Shown here: one piece after another, positions 26,720 through 35,309 of the stretch
Layout: every line of letters starts with the position of its first letter
Numbering within the stretch: the stretch's first letter is position 1
From: Roseovarius sp. THAF9
GTDB taxonomy: Bacteria; Pseudomonadota; Alphaproteobacteria; Rhodobacterales; Rhodobacteraceae
Reading direction: 5' to 3'
Length of the DNA stretch: 64,000 nucleotides
NCBI RefSeq assembly: GCF_009363715.1
Contig: NZ_CP045404.1
Span: forward strand, 1,456,001-1,520,000
Translations under genes and position numbers: made by a program
The notes under the pieces: model-generated
Database searches by the model: none
What the model was told of the DNA's origin: nothing
Seen by the model: the letters and a program-made list of their open reading frames with translations, nothing else

Positions 26720-26750
26720 CGAAAACGGGGCCGGCCCGAAGGCCCGCCCC
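26720..26750 (-). terminator. Terminator for ompW
   Basis: On the minus strand a GC stem with a TTCG loop (pairing 26727-26736 with 26741-26750, one mismatch) is followed by CGTTTTCG. It lies 28 bp after the ompW stop. Confidence 0.7.
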
Positions 26751-26777
26751 GCCTGTGTCCGGGTTCGCCGGGACTGT

Positions 26778-27389
26778 TCAGAACGTGTGGACGTAGGACA
26801 CGCCAAAGACCCACGGGTTAATCTTGGCCTTGCCGATGTTCACGCCGTTGAGTTTCACGTCGCTTTCGATGTTGATCCAGCGCACATCCGTGCGCAGCGC
26901 GCCTTTGTCCGAGACCTTGTAGTCAAGGCCGGCATGGAGCGCGAGGCCCCAGCTGTCGTCGAGGTCAAGGCTGTTGCCGGCGAGCGGGCCAACGGCCTTG
27001 TCCTCGGTAAAGGTTGTGTAGTTGATGCCCGCGCCGATGAAAGGCGTGATCTTCGACTGATTGGTGAAGTGATATTGCAGCGAGAGGGTCGGCGGCAGGT
27101 GCTTGACCTCGCCAATCTTGGCGCCGCCGGAGTCGATGTCATGGGCGAAGGGCCAGGCGGCCAGAAGCTCGATCCCGAGGTTGTCGGCGATGAAGTATTC
27201 GCCGGTGAGCGACAGCGAGTAACCGTTGTCGACGTCGATGGGCGTCGGACCGGCGAGAACGCCGTTGCCGCTTTCGGGGATGACGCCGGCAAGGCCGATC
27301 CCGAAAGTTATGTCGCCGCGCTCCTGCGCGAGGGCCGGAGCGCCGCCGGCGACGAGGGCTGCAAGTGCGAGGGCGGTGAGGTGTTTCAT
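26778..27389 (-). CDS. OmpW family outer membrane protein
   Basis: This 203-residue protein has a signal peptide (residues 1-22) and forms an eight-stranded beta-barrel like OmpW, a small outer membrane channel for hydrophobic molecules. Family features are LGIELLAAWPFAHDI, the LPPTLSLQYHF strand, TPFIGAGINYTTF, and a C-terminal Phe (YVHTF) needed for barrel assembly. A consensus FNR/FnrL box lies 59-73 bp upstream of the start, so expression is probably oxygen-regulated. It sits as a minus-strand gene between two plus-strand parts of the leucine cluster. Confidence 0.9.
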   Translation of the reverse strand: MKHLTALALAALVAGGAPALAQERGDITFGIGLAGVIPESGNGVLAGPTPIDVDNGYSLSLTGEYFIADNLGIELLAAWPFAHDIDSGGAKIGEVKHLPPTLSLQYHFTNQSKITPFIGAGINYTTFTEDKAVGPLAGNSLDLDDSWGLALHAGLDYKVSDKGALRTDVRWINIESDVKLNGVNIGKAKINPWVFGVSYVHTF

Positions 27390-27447
27390 GGTCTTTCCAC
27401 TTCTGAGTTGTTTGAGCGGAAGATGACGTGGGCGGGTCTAAACCGCT

Positions 27448-27461
27448 TTGATGCAGGTCAA
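27448..27461. promoter_or_regulatory. FNR/FnrL-type binding site upstream of ompW
   Basis: TTGATGCAGGTCAA matches TTGAY-N4-RTCAA exactly. It is 59 bp from the ompW ATG and 98 bp from mccB, so ompW is the more likely target. Confidence 0.65.
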
Positions 27462-27559
27462 AATCGCGTCGAAGGCGCGAACTGTTGCGGAAATGTCACC
27501 GGGGCACGCGGTGCGGTGGCGGCGCGGCTGCGAAATATGAATGCGAAAGGAGTGGAGGG

Positions 27560-29164
27560 ATGAAAATTTCCTCTAAGATTCTGACCGGATCGGCAGAGTT
27601 CCAGGCCAACCGTAAGGCGCATCTGGAGGCGCTGGCTGTTGTCGAGGAGGCCGCGCGCGCGGCGGCTGAAGGTGGCGGCGAGGCCGCGCGGGAGCGCCAC
27701 AAGAGCCGGGGCAAGATGCCGCCCCGCGAACGGGTGGCGAACCTGCTGGACCCGGGCAGCCCGTTCCTGGAGGTGGGCGCGGTGGCGGCGCATGGGTTGT
27801 ATGACGGGGCGGCGCCCTGTGCCGGGGTGATCGCGGGCTTGGGGCGCGTGCGGGGGCGTGACTGCATGGTGGTGTGCAACGACGCGACGGTGAAGGGCGG
27901 CACCTATTACCCGATGACGGTGAAAAAGCACCTGCGGGCGCAGGAGATTGCCGAGGAATGCCGGCTGCCCTGCATCTACCTTGTGGATTCGGGCGGGGCG
28001 AACCTGCCGAACCAGGACGAGGTGTTTCCGGACCGGGATCATTTCGGGCGGATCTTCTACAACCAGGCGCGGATGAGCGCGAAGGGAATCGCGCAGGTGG
28101 CCGTGGTGATGGGGTCGTGTACCGCCGGCGGGGCGTATGTGCCGGCGATGAGCGACGTGACCATCATCGTGCGGGACCAGGGGACGATTTTCCTGGCCGG
28201 GCCGCCGCTGGTGAAAGCGGCCACGGGCGAGGACGTGACCGCCGAGGATCTGGGCGGGGGCGATGTGCACACGCGGCTGAGCGGCGTGGCGGATTACCTT
28301 GCGGAGGATGATGCGCACGCGCTGGCCTTGGCGCGGCGGGCTGTAGGGTCGTTAGGTGGTGGGGTGTCACCCACCCTACGGATGGAGGCGCCGGTGGAGC
28401 CGGCCTATGACCCCGAGGAGATTTTGGGCGTGGTGCCGGGGGATCTGCGCACGCCGTATGATATTCGCGAAGTGATCGCGCGGCTGGTGGATGGCAGCCG
28501 CTTCGACGAGTTCAAGGCGCGGTTCGGGGAGACGCTGGTCACGGGGTTTGCCCATGTGGAGGGGTGCCCGGTTGGGATTGTCGCCAACAACGGCGTGCTG
28601 TTTTCCGAAGCCGCCCAGAAAGGCGCGCATTTCATCGAGCTGTGCAGCCAGCGCAAGGTGCCGCTGGTGTTCTTGCAGAATATCACCGGGTTCATGGTGG
28701 GCCGGCGGTACGAAAACGAAGGGATCGCGCGGCACGGGGCCAAGATGGTGACGGCGGTTGCGACGACGTCTGTGCCCAAGGTGACGATGCTGGTAGGCGG
28801 CTCGTTCGGGGCCGGGAATTACGGCATGGCGGGGCGGGCCTATCAGCCGCGGTTCCTGTGGACCTGGCCGAATTCACGGATTTCCGTGATGGGCGGGGCG
28901 CAGGCTGCGGGGGTGCTCGCCACGGTGAAGCGCGACGCGATCGAGCGCAAGGGCGGCACGTGGAGCGCCGAGGAGGAGGCGGCGTTCAAGCAGCCGACGA
29001 TCGAGATGTTCGAGGAGCAGAGTCACCCGCTTTATGCCTCGGCCCGGCTTTGGGATGACGGGATCATCGATCCGCGAAAATCGCGGCAGGTCCTGTCGCT
29101 GAGCTTGCGGGCGGCGCTGAATGCGCCGGTGGAGGAGACGCGGTTTGGCCTCTTTCGGATGTGA
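27560..29164 (+). CDS. mccB: Methylcrotonyl-CoA carboxylase, carboxyltransferase (beta) subunit
   Basis: This 534-residue subunit transfers CO2 from carboxybiotin to 3-methylcrotonyl-CoA in leucine degradation. Both crotonase-type halves are visible: GMPPRER-type start region, [20 protein letters not shown], then [35 protein letters not shown] and [19 protein letters not shown]. It ends in ETRFGLFRM, as do other MCC beta chains. The start at 27560 has GGAGG just upstream. Residues 262-274 are encoded by a palindromic repeat (28343-28381) in place of the usual linker. The frame is intact. Confidence 0.95.
   Translation: MKISSKILTGSAEFQANRKAHLEALAVVEEAARAAAEGGGEAARERHKSRGKMPPRERVANLLDPGSPFLEVGAVAAHGLYDGAAPCAGVIAGLGRVRGRDCMVVCNDATVKGGTYYPMTVKKHLRAQEIAEECRLPCIYLVDSGGANLPNQDEVFPDRDHFGRIFYNQARMSAKGIAQVAVVMGSCTAGGAYVPAMSDVTIIVRDQGTIFLAGPPLVKAATGEDVTAEDLGGGDVHTRLSGVADYLAEDDAHALALARRAVGSLGGGVSPTLRMEAPVEPAYDPEEILGVVPGDLRTPYDIREVIARLVDGSRFDEFKARFGETLVTGFAHVEGCPVGIVANNGVLFSEAAQKGAHFIELCSQRKVPLVFLQNITGFMVGRRYENEGIARHGAKMVTAVATTSVPKVTMLVGGSFGAGNYGMAGRAYQPRFLWTWPNSRISVMGGAQAAGVLATVKRDAIERKGGTWSAEEEAAFKQPTIEMFEEQSHPLYASARLWDDGIIDPRKSRQVLSLSLRAALNAPVEETRFGLFRM
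28343..28380. repeat. Palindromic repeat inside mccB (CACCCACCCTACG family)
   Basis: GTAGGGT (28343-28349) pairs with ACCCTAC (28373-28379) and GGGTG (28362-28366) with CACCC (28368-28372). The arm CACCCACCCTACG recurs between rnj and the helicase gene (58952-58964), and CCCACCCTACG at 58891. Here it encodes [13 protein letters not shown] in frame. Confidence 0.65.
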
Positions 29165-29209
29165 GGCGCACGGGGGTCGGGCGGCGCGCGTGTGGCGGCG
29201 TCGGAGTTT

Positions 29210-29232
29210 GAGTATTTTGGGAACGATGAATG
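29210..29232 (+). repeat. Dispersed intergenic motif, copy 3
   Basis: Contains GAGTATTTTGGGAACGATG. Lies between mccB and mccA, which are otherwise in one direction, 123 bp apart. Confidence 0.6.
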
Positions 29233-29286
29233 TGGGCGTGGAGCGCGGATGCGCATCCGGGCCCGGATGTGACGGAGGCAGGAGCC

Positions 29287-31236
29287 ATGTTTGACACGAT
29301 CCTGATTGCCAACCGGGGCGAGATTGCCTGCCGGGTGATGGAGACGGCGCGGGCCATGGGGGTGCGCTGTGTTGCGGTCTATTCCGATGCCGACCGGGCG
29401 GCGCGGCATGTGGCGCTAGCGGATGCGGCCGTGCATATCGGCGGGGCGGCGCCGGCGGAGAGTTACCTTGACGGGGCGAAAATCATCGCGGCGGCGCAGG
29501 AGAGCGAGGCGCAGGCGATCCATCCGGGCTATGGCTTTCTGAGCGAGAACCCGGATTTCGTGGAGGCGGTCGAGGCGGCGGGGCTGGTCTTTGTCGGGCC
29601 GTCGGCCAAGGCGATAAGGGCGATGGGGCTGAAGGATGCGGCCAAGGCGCTGATGCACGAGGCCGGGGTGCCGGTGGTGCCGGGCTATCATGGTGCGGAG
29701 CAGGACCCGGAATTTCTGGCCGGGAAGGCCGGGGAGATCGGCTATCCGGTGCTGATCAAGGCCGTGGCGGGCGGCGGCGGCAAGGGGATGCGGCTGGTCG
29801 AGGAACCCAAGCGTTTTGCCGAGGCGCTGGAGAGTGCCAGAGCCGAGGCGAAGACGGCATTCGGCAACGAAGCGGTTCTGATCGAGAAGTATATCCAGCA
29901 GCCGCGGCATATCGAGGTGCAGGTCTTTGGCGACGGGCAGAGCGCCGTGCATCTTTTCGAGCGGGATTGTTCGTTGCAGCGGCGGCATCAGAAGGTGATC
30001 GAGGAAGCGCCGGCGCCGGGGATGACCGAGGAGGTGCGCGCGGCGATGGGCGCGGCTGCCGTGCGTGCGGCGGAGGCGATCGGTTATGCCGGGGCGGGGA
30101 CGGTGGAGTTCATCGTGGACGGCGCGGATGGGCTGCGCACGGATGGCTTCTGGTTCATGGAGATGAACACGCGGTTGCAGGTGGAACATCCCGTCACCGA
30201 GGAGATCACCGGGGTGGATCTTGTGGAGTGGCAATTGCGGGTGGCCGCCGGTGAAGGTTTGCCGAAGCGGCAAGAGGAGCTCGGCATCGACGGGCATGCA
30301 TTCGAGGCGCGGCTCTATGCGGAGGATGTGCCGAAAGGGTTTCTGCCTGCCACGGGGCGGCTGCGGCATCTGCTGTTTCCCGAGGGCGCGCGGGCGGATA
30401 CCGGGGTTCGGGCCGGCGATGAGATCAGCCCGCATTACGACCCGATGATCGCCAAGCTGACGACGCATGGGCCGACACGGGCGGTGGCGCTGCTGCGGCT
30501 GGGTGCCGCGCTGGAGGCGACGCAGGTGGCGGGGACGGTGACGAACCTCGCGTTCCTTGGGGCGCTGGCGCGGCACGCGGGGTTTGGCCGTGGCGAGGTT
30601 GATACCGGGCTGATCGCGCGGGATCTGGAGGCGTTGAGTGCGCCGCCGGAGGTCAGCGACGCGACGGTGGCGCTGGCGGCACTGGCGAGCTTGGGCTTGT
30701 TGGACGGCGGAGGGTCGGAGACGGGCTTTGCCCTGTGGCAGCCTTTGCGGCGGAGCGTTGTGCTGCGGCGCGAGGGCGAGGAGGTGCAGGCAAAAGTGCA
30801 AAGCCTGTCGGCGGAGGCGCATGACGTGGAGGTTGGCGACAGGAGTGTTGCGACGCGGCGCGTGGGTGGACGCTGGCAGCTGGACGGGGCGCTGGCGCCG
30901 GATGTGGCGGTGACGGGTGACCTGGTGACGGTCTTTGCCGGGTACGGGATCGGGTTCGACATCCTCGATCCGCTGGAGCGGGGCGAGTTTGCCGCAGGGG
31001 ACGCCAGCGTGATCGAGGCGCCGATGCCGGGGATGGTCAAGGCGGTGTTTGCCGAAGCCGGGCAGGAGGTGGCCAAGGGCGACCGGTTGGCCGTGCTGGA
31101 GGCGATGAAGATGGAGCATTCCCTGCTGGCGCCGCGCGACGGGGTGGTGGCCGAGGTGCTGGCCGATGCGGGCCGCCAGGTCGAGGCCGGGGCCGCGCTG
31201 ATCCGGCTGGAGGAGGACGCGGAGGCGGCGGCGTGA
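29287..31236 (+). CDS. mccA: Methylcrotonyl-CoA carboxylase, biotin-containing (alpha) subunit
   Basis: This 649-residue subunit carboxylates its own biotin at the expense of ATP and bicarbonate. The biotin carboxylase domain starts FDTILIANRGEIACRV and includes the glycine-rich AVAGGGGKGMRLV and the catalytic EMNTRLQVEHPVTE. The C-terminal biotin carrier domain carries EAMKMEH with the biotinyl Lys608. GGAGGCAGGAG precedes the ATG at 29287. BirA at 55644 is the likely ligase. A decayed GST gene follows directly. Confidence 0.95.
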   Translation: MFDTILIANRGEIACRVMETARAMGVRCVAVYSDADRAARHVALADAAVHIGGAAPAESYLDGAKIIAAAQESEAQAIHPGYGFLSENPDFVEAVEAAGLVFVGPSAKAIRAMGLKDAAKALMHEAGVPVVPGYHGAEQDPEFLAGKAGEIGYPVLIKAVAGGGGKGMRLVEEPKRFAEALESARAEAKTAFGNEAVLIEKYIQQPRHIEVQVFGDGQSAVHLFERDCSLQRRHQKVIEEAPAPGMTEEVRAAMGAAAVRAAEAIGYAGAGTVEFIVDGADGLRTDGFWFMEMNTRLQVEHPVTEEITGVDLVEWQLRVAAGEGLPKRQEELGIDGHAFEARLYAEDVPKGFLPATGRLRHLLFPEGARADTGVRAGDEISPHYDPMIAKLTTHGPTRAVALLRLGAALEATQVAGTVTNLAFLGALARHAGFGRGEVDTGLIARDLEALSAPPEVSDATVALAALASLGLLDGGGSETGFALWQPLRRSVVLRREGEEVQAKVQSLSAEAHDVEVGDRSVATRRVGGRWQLDGALAPDVAVTGDLVTVFAGYGIGFDILDPLERGEFAAGDASVIEAPMPGMVKAVFAEAGQEVAKGDRLAVLEAMKMEHSLLAPRDGVVAEVLADAGRQVEAGAALIRLEEDAEAAA

Positions 31237-31598
31237 GGGACGGACTGTGGCTGACGGGCTGTCGCTTCGGCGTCTATACGCGCGGCGTGCGGATGGGGCT
31301 GGCGCCGAAGGGGGGGCGCATGACTTTGACAGGAGTGATCCTTTTGGAGAGGGCGCGGAGGCTTTGATGCGGCTGCACCCGTTTGGCCGGAGTTCCGTGT
31401 TGGAGGCGAGCGCGCGCCGGCGCATTGAAACTGGCACGGAGGCATCTTTGGCCGATGCTGGACTATTTTGACATGATGCCGGGCGCGGAGGAGAGGATGG
31501 CAGGACGACGCGCACTGTCGGCGTGGTGCGGCTGGATACAAACCTGCCCCGCGGCGCAAGTGACGCGTCCGGTGCTGATCAAGGAGGCGATGGCATGA
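31233..31598 (+). pseudogene. Decayed glutathione S-transferase gene
   Basis: Three reading-frame segments together look like a GST. One frame from GTG 31233 gives LTGCRFGVYTRGVRMGLA, the start of a thioredoxin-like domain. A second frame gives AHDFDRSDPFGEGAEALM and RLHPFGRSSVLE, its continuation. The first frame returns with HLWPMLDYFDMMPGAEERM and ALSAWCGW, the typical GST C-terminal tail. The switch is near a run of seven G at 31310-31316; about 100 residues in the middle are missing. It lies between mccA and an intact GST. I infer decay from the family pattern, not from an alignment. Confidence 0.65.
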
Positions 31599-32278
31599 TT
31601 GTCCTGCACCATGTGCCGCAAAGCCGCTCGATGCGGGTGTTGTGGCTGCTGAACGAGTTGGAAGGCGTCGAGTTTCGCGTGGTGACCTATGCGTTCGACA
31701 AGAGCCTGCGCCAGCCCGAGTTCCTGAGCCTGTCGCCGGCGGGGCGCGTGCCCGCGCTGGAGATCGAGGGCGAGCGGATGTTCGAATCGGGCGCGATGAT
31801 GGAATACCTGTGCGAGAAGTTCCCCGAGCGGGGGATGGGCCGGATGCCCGGCGACATGGACCGGATGGCCTATCTGGTGTGGCTCAATTTCGCGGAAACC
31901 ATCAGCCAGCACGTGACGATCCTGACCCAGCAGCATATCGTTTTGCGCGAGGATCACATGCGCAGGCCGACGGTGATGCGGCTGGAGGCGGCGCGGCTGC
32001 GCAAGTGCTATGGCGCGATCGAGGCGCGGCTGAGCACGCCGGTGGAGAACCGCGACTACCTGCTTACGGGGGGCTATTCGGCCTGCGATATCGCCGTGGG
32101 GCAGGCGGTTTACATGGCGCAGCATTTCGCGACGCTGGAGGGGTTTCCCGAGACGGCGAAGTGGTACGAAAGGCTGACCGAGCGGGCGGCCTATCAGGCG
32201 GCGCTGCCCGAGGAGAGCGGGTCGCTCATCTATGAACAGGCGTTCTATGCGGCGCCGGAGGAGGATACGGGTGGCTGA
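31595..32278 (+). CDS. Glutathione S-transferase family protein
   Basis: This 227-residue protein has an N-terminal thioredoxin-like domain (VLHHVPQSRSMRVLWLLNELE, then LSPAGRVPALEIEG and ESGAMMEYLCEKFPE, where ES binds the glutathione backbone in the family) and a helical C-terminal domain with YSACDIAVGQAVYMAQ. It would conjugate or bind glutathione. The ATG overlaps the end of the decayed GST segment. Its stop overlaps the HMG-CoA lyase start by 8 bases, placing it inside the leucine cluster. Confidence 0.87.
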   Translation: MIVLHHVPQSRSMRVLWLLNELEGVEFRVVTYAFDKSLRQPEFLSLSPAGRVPALEIEGERMFESGAMMEYLCEKFPERGMGRMPGDMDRMAYLVWLNFAETISQHVTILTQQHIVLREDHMRRPTVMRLEAARLRKCYGAIEARLSTPVENRDYLLTGGYSACDIAVGQAVYMAQHFATLEGFPETAKWYERLTERAAYQAALPEESGSLIYEQAFYAAPEEDTGG

Positions 32279-33125
32279 ACGGGTCGAGATCTTCGAGGTG
32301 GGCCCGCGCGACGGGTTGCAGAATGAGGCGCGCGAGATCCCGGTGGCCGAGAAGGTGGCGCTGATCGACTGCCTGAGCTACGCGGGGTTTAGCCGGATCG
32401 AGGTGGCGAGTTTCGTCAGCCCCAAATGGGTGCCGCAGATGGCCGGCTCTGCCGAGGTGCTGGCCGGGATCACCCGCGTGCCGGGGGTGAGCTATGCCGC
32501 GCTGACGCCCAACATGCGCGGCTTTCAGGACGCGATGGCGGCGGCGGCGAACGAGGTGGCGATTTTCGGGTCTGCCTCGGAAGGGTTTTCCAAGGCCAAT
32601 ATCAACGCCACGATCGAGGAGAGCCTGCAGCGCTTTGCCCCGGTGGCCGAAGCGGCGCGGGAGGTGGGCGTGCCCTTGCGCGGTTACGTCTCTTGCGTGA
32701 CGGATTGTCCTTATGATGGGCGCGTTGCGCCGGATCAGGCGGCCGAGGTGGCGGGGCGGCTTTTCGAGATGGGCTGCTACGAGGTCAGCTTGGGCGACAC
32801 GATCGGGCAGGGCACGCCGGAGACCATCGACGCCATGCTGCGGGCGGTGACGCAGGCGGTGCCGGCGGAGAAGCTGGCGGGGCACTACCATGACACCGGA
32901 GGCCGGGCGCTCGACAATATCGAGATGTCGCTGGAACACGGGGTGCGCGTGTTCGACGCCGCCGTCGGAGGCCTGGGGGGGTGTCCCTATGCGCCGGGGG
33001 CGAAGGGGAACGTGGCCACCGAGAAGGTGCACGACCGGCTGGTGTCGCTGGGATACGACACGGGGCTGGACCGGGACGTGCTGGAACAGGCGGCGGAAAT
33101 GGCGCGCGCGATGCGGGCCGGGTGA
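32271..33125 (+). CDS. Hydroxymethylglutaryl-CoA lyase
   Basis: This 284-residue TIM-barrel enzyme splits HMG-CoA to acetyl-CoA and acetoacetate, the last step of leucine degradation. FEVGPRDGLQNE near the N-terminus supplies the Arg/Asp pair, HYHDTGGRALDN the metal-binding His205/His207, and GGLGGCPYAPGAKGN the catalytic Cys238. The start is GTG at 32271, with GGAGGA upstream inside the GST gene. The stop codon TGA at 33123 lies in the left arm of an AT-rich palindrome. Confidence 0.94.
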   Translation: MAERVEIFEVGPRDGLQNEAREIPVAEKVALIDCLSYAGFSRIEVASFVSPKWVPQMAGSAEVLAGITRVPGVSYAALTPNMRGFQDAMAAAANEVAIFGSASEGFSKANINATIEESLQRFAPVAEAAREVGVPLRGYVSCVTDCPYDGRVAPDQAAEVAGRLFEMGCYEVSLGDTIGQGTPETIDAMLRAVTQAVPAEKLAGHYHDTGGRALDNIEMSLEHGVRVFDAAVGGLGGCPYAPGAKGNVATEKVHDRLVSLGYDTGLDRDVLEQAAEMARAMRAG

Positions 33126-33175
33126 CAAGAATTTTTCGAAAATTCTTGTCAAAATTCTTGGAAGAATTTTGGCGC
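33124..33175. repeat. Double AT-rich palindrome (repeat family, copy 2)
   Basis: GACAAGAATTTT (33124-33135), TCG, AAAATTCTTGTC (33139-33150) is a perfect 12-bp hairpin. AAAATTCTT (33151-33159), GG, AAGAATTTT (33162-33170) is a second, then GGCGC. Same units as 4463-4500. It stands between two genes of one operon. Confidence 0.7.
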
Positions 33176-33188
33176 TGGGAGAGGACGG

Positions 33189-33977
33189 ATGTACGAAACT
33201 GTGAGGATCGAGCGGGATGCGCGCGGCGTGGCGACGCTTTGGCTGGATCGCGCCGAAAAGCACAATGCACTGTCGGCGCGGATGATCGCGGAGTTGCACG
33301 AGGCCGCTTTGGAACTGGGCGCGGACGAGAGTGTGCGCGTGGTTGTGATGGCCGCGACAGGCAAGACATTCTGTGCCGGGGGGGATCTTGGCTGGATGCG
33401 CGACCAGTTCGAGGCCGAACCGGAGACGCGTGCCGCGGAGGCGGGCAAGCTGGCCTACATGTTGCAGGCGCTGAACACGCTGCCCAAGCCCTTGATCGCG
33501 CGGGTGCATGGCAACGCGTTCGGCGGCGGGCTGGGCATGATCTCGGTCTGCGACGTGGCGGTGGGCGCGGACAGCGTGCAGATGGCGCTGACCGAGACGC
33601 GGCTGGGGCTGATCCCGGCCACGATCGGGCCTTATGTTGCAGCGCGGATGGGCGAGGCCAAGGCGCGCCGGGTTTTCATGTCGGGGCGGCGGTTCGATGC
33701 CGGCGAAGCGGTTCGACTGGACCTTTTGGCCCGCGCCGTGCCGGGGGACGCGCTGGATCAGGCCATCGAGGAAGAGGTTGCACCCTATCTCGACTGTGCG
33801 CCCGAGGCCGTGGCGCAGGCCAAGAGCCTGTTGCGTCGGCTGGGGCCGAAGATCGATGCGGACGTGATCGAGGACACGATCGAGGCGCTCAGCGCCTGTT
33901 GGGCGGGCGACGAGGCGCAGGCCGGTATCGCGGCGTTTTTCGACAAGCACACGCCACCTTGGAGACGCGACGGGTAG
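33189..33977 (+). CDS. Methylglutaconyl-CoA hydratase (enoyl-CoA hydratase family)
   Basis: This 262-residue crotonase-fold enzyme probably hydrates 3-methylglutaconyl-CoA to HMG-CoA, filling the step between MCC and HMG-CoA lyase. The CoA-binding oxyanion segments are ATGKTFCAGGDLGWM and VHGNAFGGGLGMISVCDVAV; the catalytic Glu lies in ALTETRLGLIPATIGPYV. The position at the end of the cluster fixes the assignment more than sequence alone. It starts 64 bp after the lyase, separated by an AT-rich palindrome, with AGGAC upstream of the ATG. Confidence 0.88.
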   Translation: MYETVRIERDARGVATLWLDRAEKHNALSARMIAELHEAALELGADESVRVVVMAATGKTFCAGGDLGWMRDQFEAEPETRAAEAGKLAYMLQALNTLPKPLIARVHGNAFGGGLGMISVCDVAVGADSVQMALTETRLGLIPATIGPYVAARMGEAKARRVFMSGRRFDAGEAVRLDLLARAVPGDALDQAIEEEVAPYLDCAPEAVAQAKSLLRRLGPKIDADVIEDTIEALSACWAGDEAQAGIAAFFDKHTPPWRRDG

Positions 33978-34046
33978 TCCGGAAAATTTAACGAAAACTC
34001 ATTCCTTTTCCCGCTTTCTGGGTCCGACGGTCAGAAGGGGTCAGGC

Positions 34047-35309
34047 ATGAGGCGTGTATTGCGGGCAATCGGGGCGATCGAAGGCGCGGCGTTGGCGCTT
34101 GGGCTCTTGTGGTTGGTCACGACGACCGCGACGGCGCAGGATGGGCTTTATACCTCGGGCGACGGCAGCCTGCGCACGAACCTGCGCTATTCTGAAAGAA
34201 TTTTCGACCGCCAGAACGACGTGACCAACAAGGTGGCGCGCATTCTGCGGGCGCGGGCCGAGGGCCAGGTGCCCGAGGGCTCGCTGACTTTCGGCGGGCG
34301 GCTGATTGCGACGCAGATTTCCGAACGCACGGACACGCCCGGCAAGTTTCCCATCCTGTCGCGCCTGCCACCCACGCATACCAGCGGCAGGTCCGACAGC
34401 TATGGCGTGATCAACGAGATCTCGCTCAGTGCCACGATGGCGTTGCCATGGGTGACGGGCTTTGTGCAGGGCGAGTTCACCGAGGTGGAGTATCCCGGGC
34501 AGGACGATGTCCAGCTGCGCAAGTTCATGGTGATTTTCGGGGATTTGACCCGGTCGCCCTTCTATCTCGCTGTGGGTCGCAAGACGTTGAGTTTCGGGAA
34601 TTTTGCCAGCTATGCGCCGTTCACGCACACCCATTCTAGCCACTATTTCTGGGCGCAGAGCGAGGACCCGGTGATCGAGCTGGGCTACGTGACGGACCGG
34701 GCCGAGATGAGCTTTACCCTGATCCCGGCGCATCGCGGGAACAGGGTGATCAGCAGCCCCAGAAACGACGGGGCGCTGTCGAATGTCGCGCTGAACGGAT
34801 CGCACCGGTTCGAGGTGGCGCCGGAACATGATTTGACGATCGGGGCGGGGTACCTGCGCGGGTCGATCTATGACAGCGCCATCGCGCATCACCCGCCGGG
34901 GCGGGGCCTCAACCGGTTCTGGAACGAGCTGTGGGACGTCAACCTGACCTGGAGCGGGCCGCGGTTCGACGTGCAGGCGAGTTTCACGCGCTCGATGCAT
35001 GACTGGCCCGCGACGGGGCACCACGTGCAGGCGACGACGCTGCAGGCACGGTGGCACCGCGAACTGGCCGGCAACCCGATCACCTGGTCGATTTCCGCCA
35101 GCCGGGGCGTGCAGGGAGCCGATGGCGCGGAATGGGAGCGCATGGAGCAGGTGATCCTTGGCTTGGAATACGATGCCGCGCGGCATATCACGCTGGGCGC
35201 GGAATACATGTACAACGCGGGTTTCGTGCCGTTGATCCTGCCGACGATCACCGGCGACAGGTCGGTGGAGTCGCATACGCTGATCGCCGGTCTGAAGCTG
35301 ACGTTCTGA
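34047..35309 (+). CDS. Predicted outer membrane beta-barrel protein
   Basis: This 420-residue protein has a signal peptide (residues 1-31, ending TATAQ) and alternating hydrophobic strands throughout, ending LIAGLKLTF with the terminal Phe of barrel proteins. LAVGRKTLSFGNFASYAPFT and PVIELGYVTDRAEMSFTL recall the LbtU-type siderophore porin group, but I am not certain. AGAAGGGG lies upstream of the ATG. It is 69 bp after the hydratase and could be a separate unit. Substrate unknown. Confidence 0.65.
   Translation: MRRVLRAIGAIEGAALALGLLWLVTTTATAQDGLYTSGDGSLRTNLRYSERIFDRQNDVTNKVARILRARAEGQVPEGSLTFGGRLIATQISERTDTPGKFPILSRLPPTHTSGRSDSYGVINEISLSATMALPWVTGFVQGEFTEVEYPGQDDVQLRKFMVIFGDLTRSPFYLAVGRKTLSFGNFASYAPFTHTHSSHYFWAQSEDPVIELGYVTDRAEMSFTLIPAHRGNRVISSPRNDGALSNVALNGSHRFEVAPEHDLTIGAGYLRGSIYDSAIAHHPPGRGLNRFWNELWDVNLTWSGPRFDVQASFTRSMHDWPATGHHVQATTLQARWHRELAGNPITWSISASRGVQGADGAEWERMEQVILGLEYDAARHITLGAEYMYNAGFVPLILPTITGDRSVESHTLIAGLKLTF

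Noticed and set aside
29416..31515. Minus-strand open frame of about 700 codons opposite mccA
   Set aside because: Arg/His/Pro-rich shadow of mccA; no ribosome-binding site or motif.
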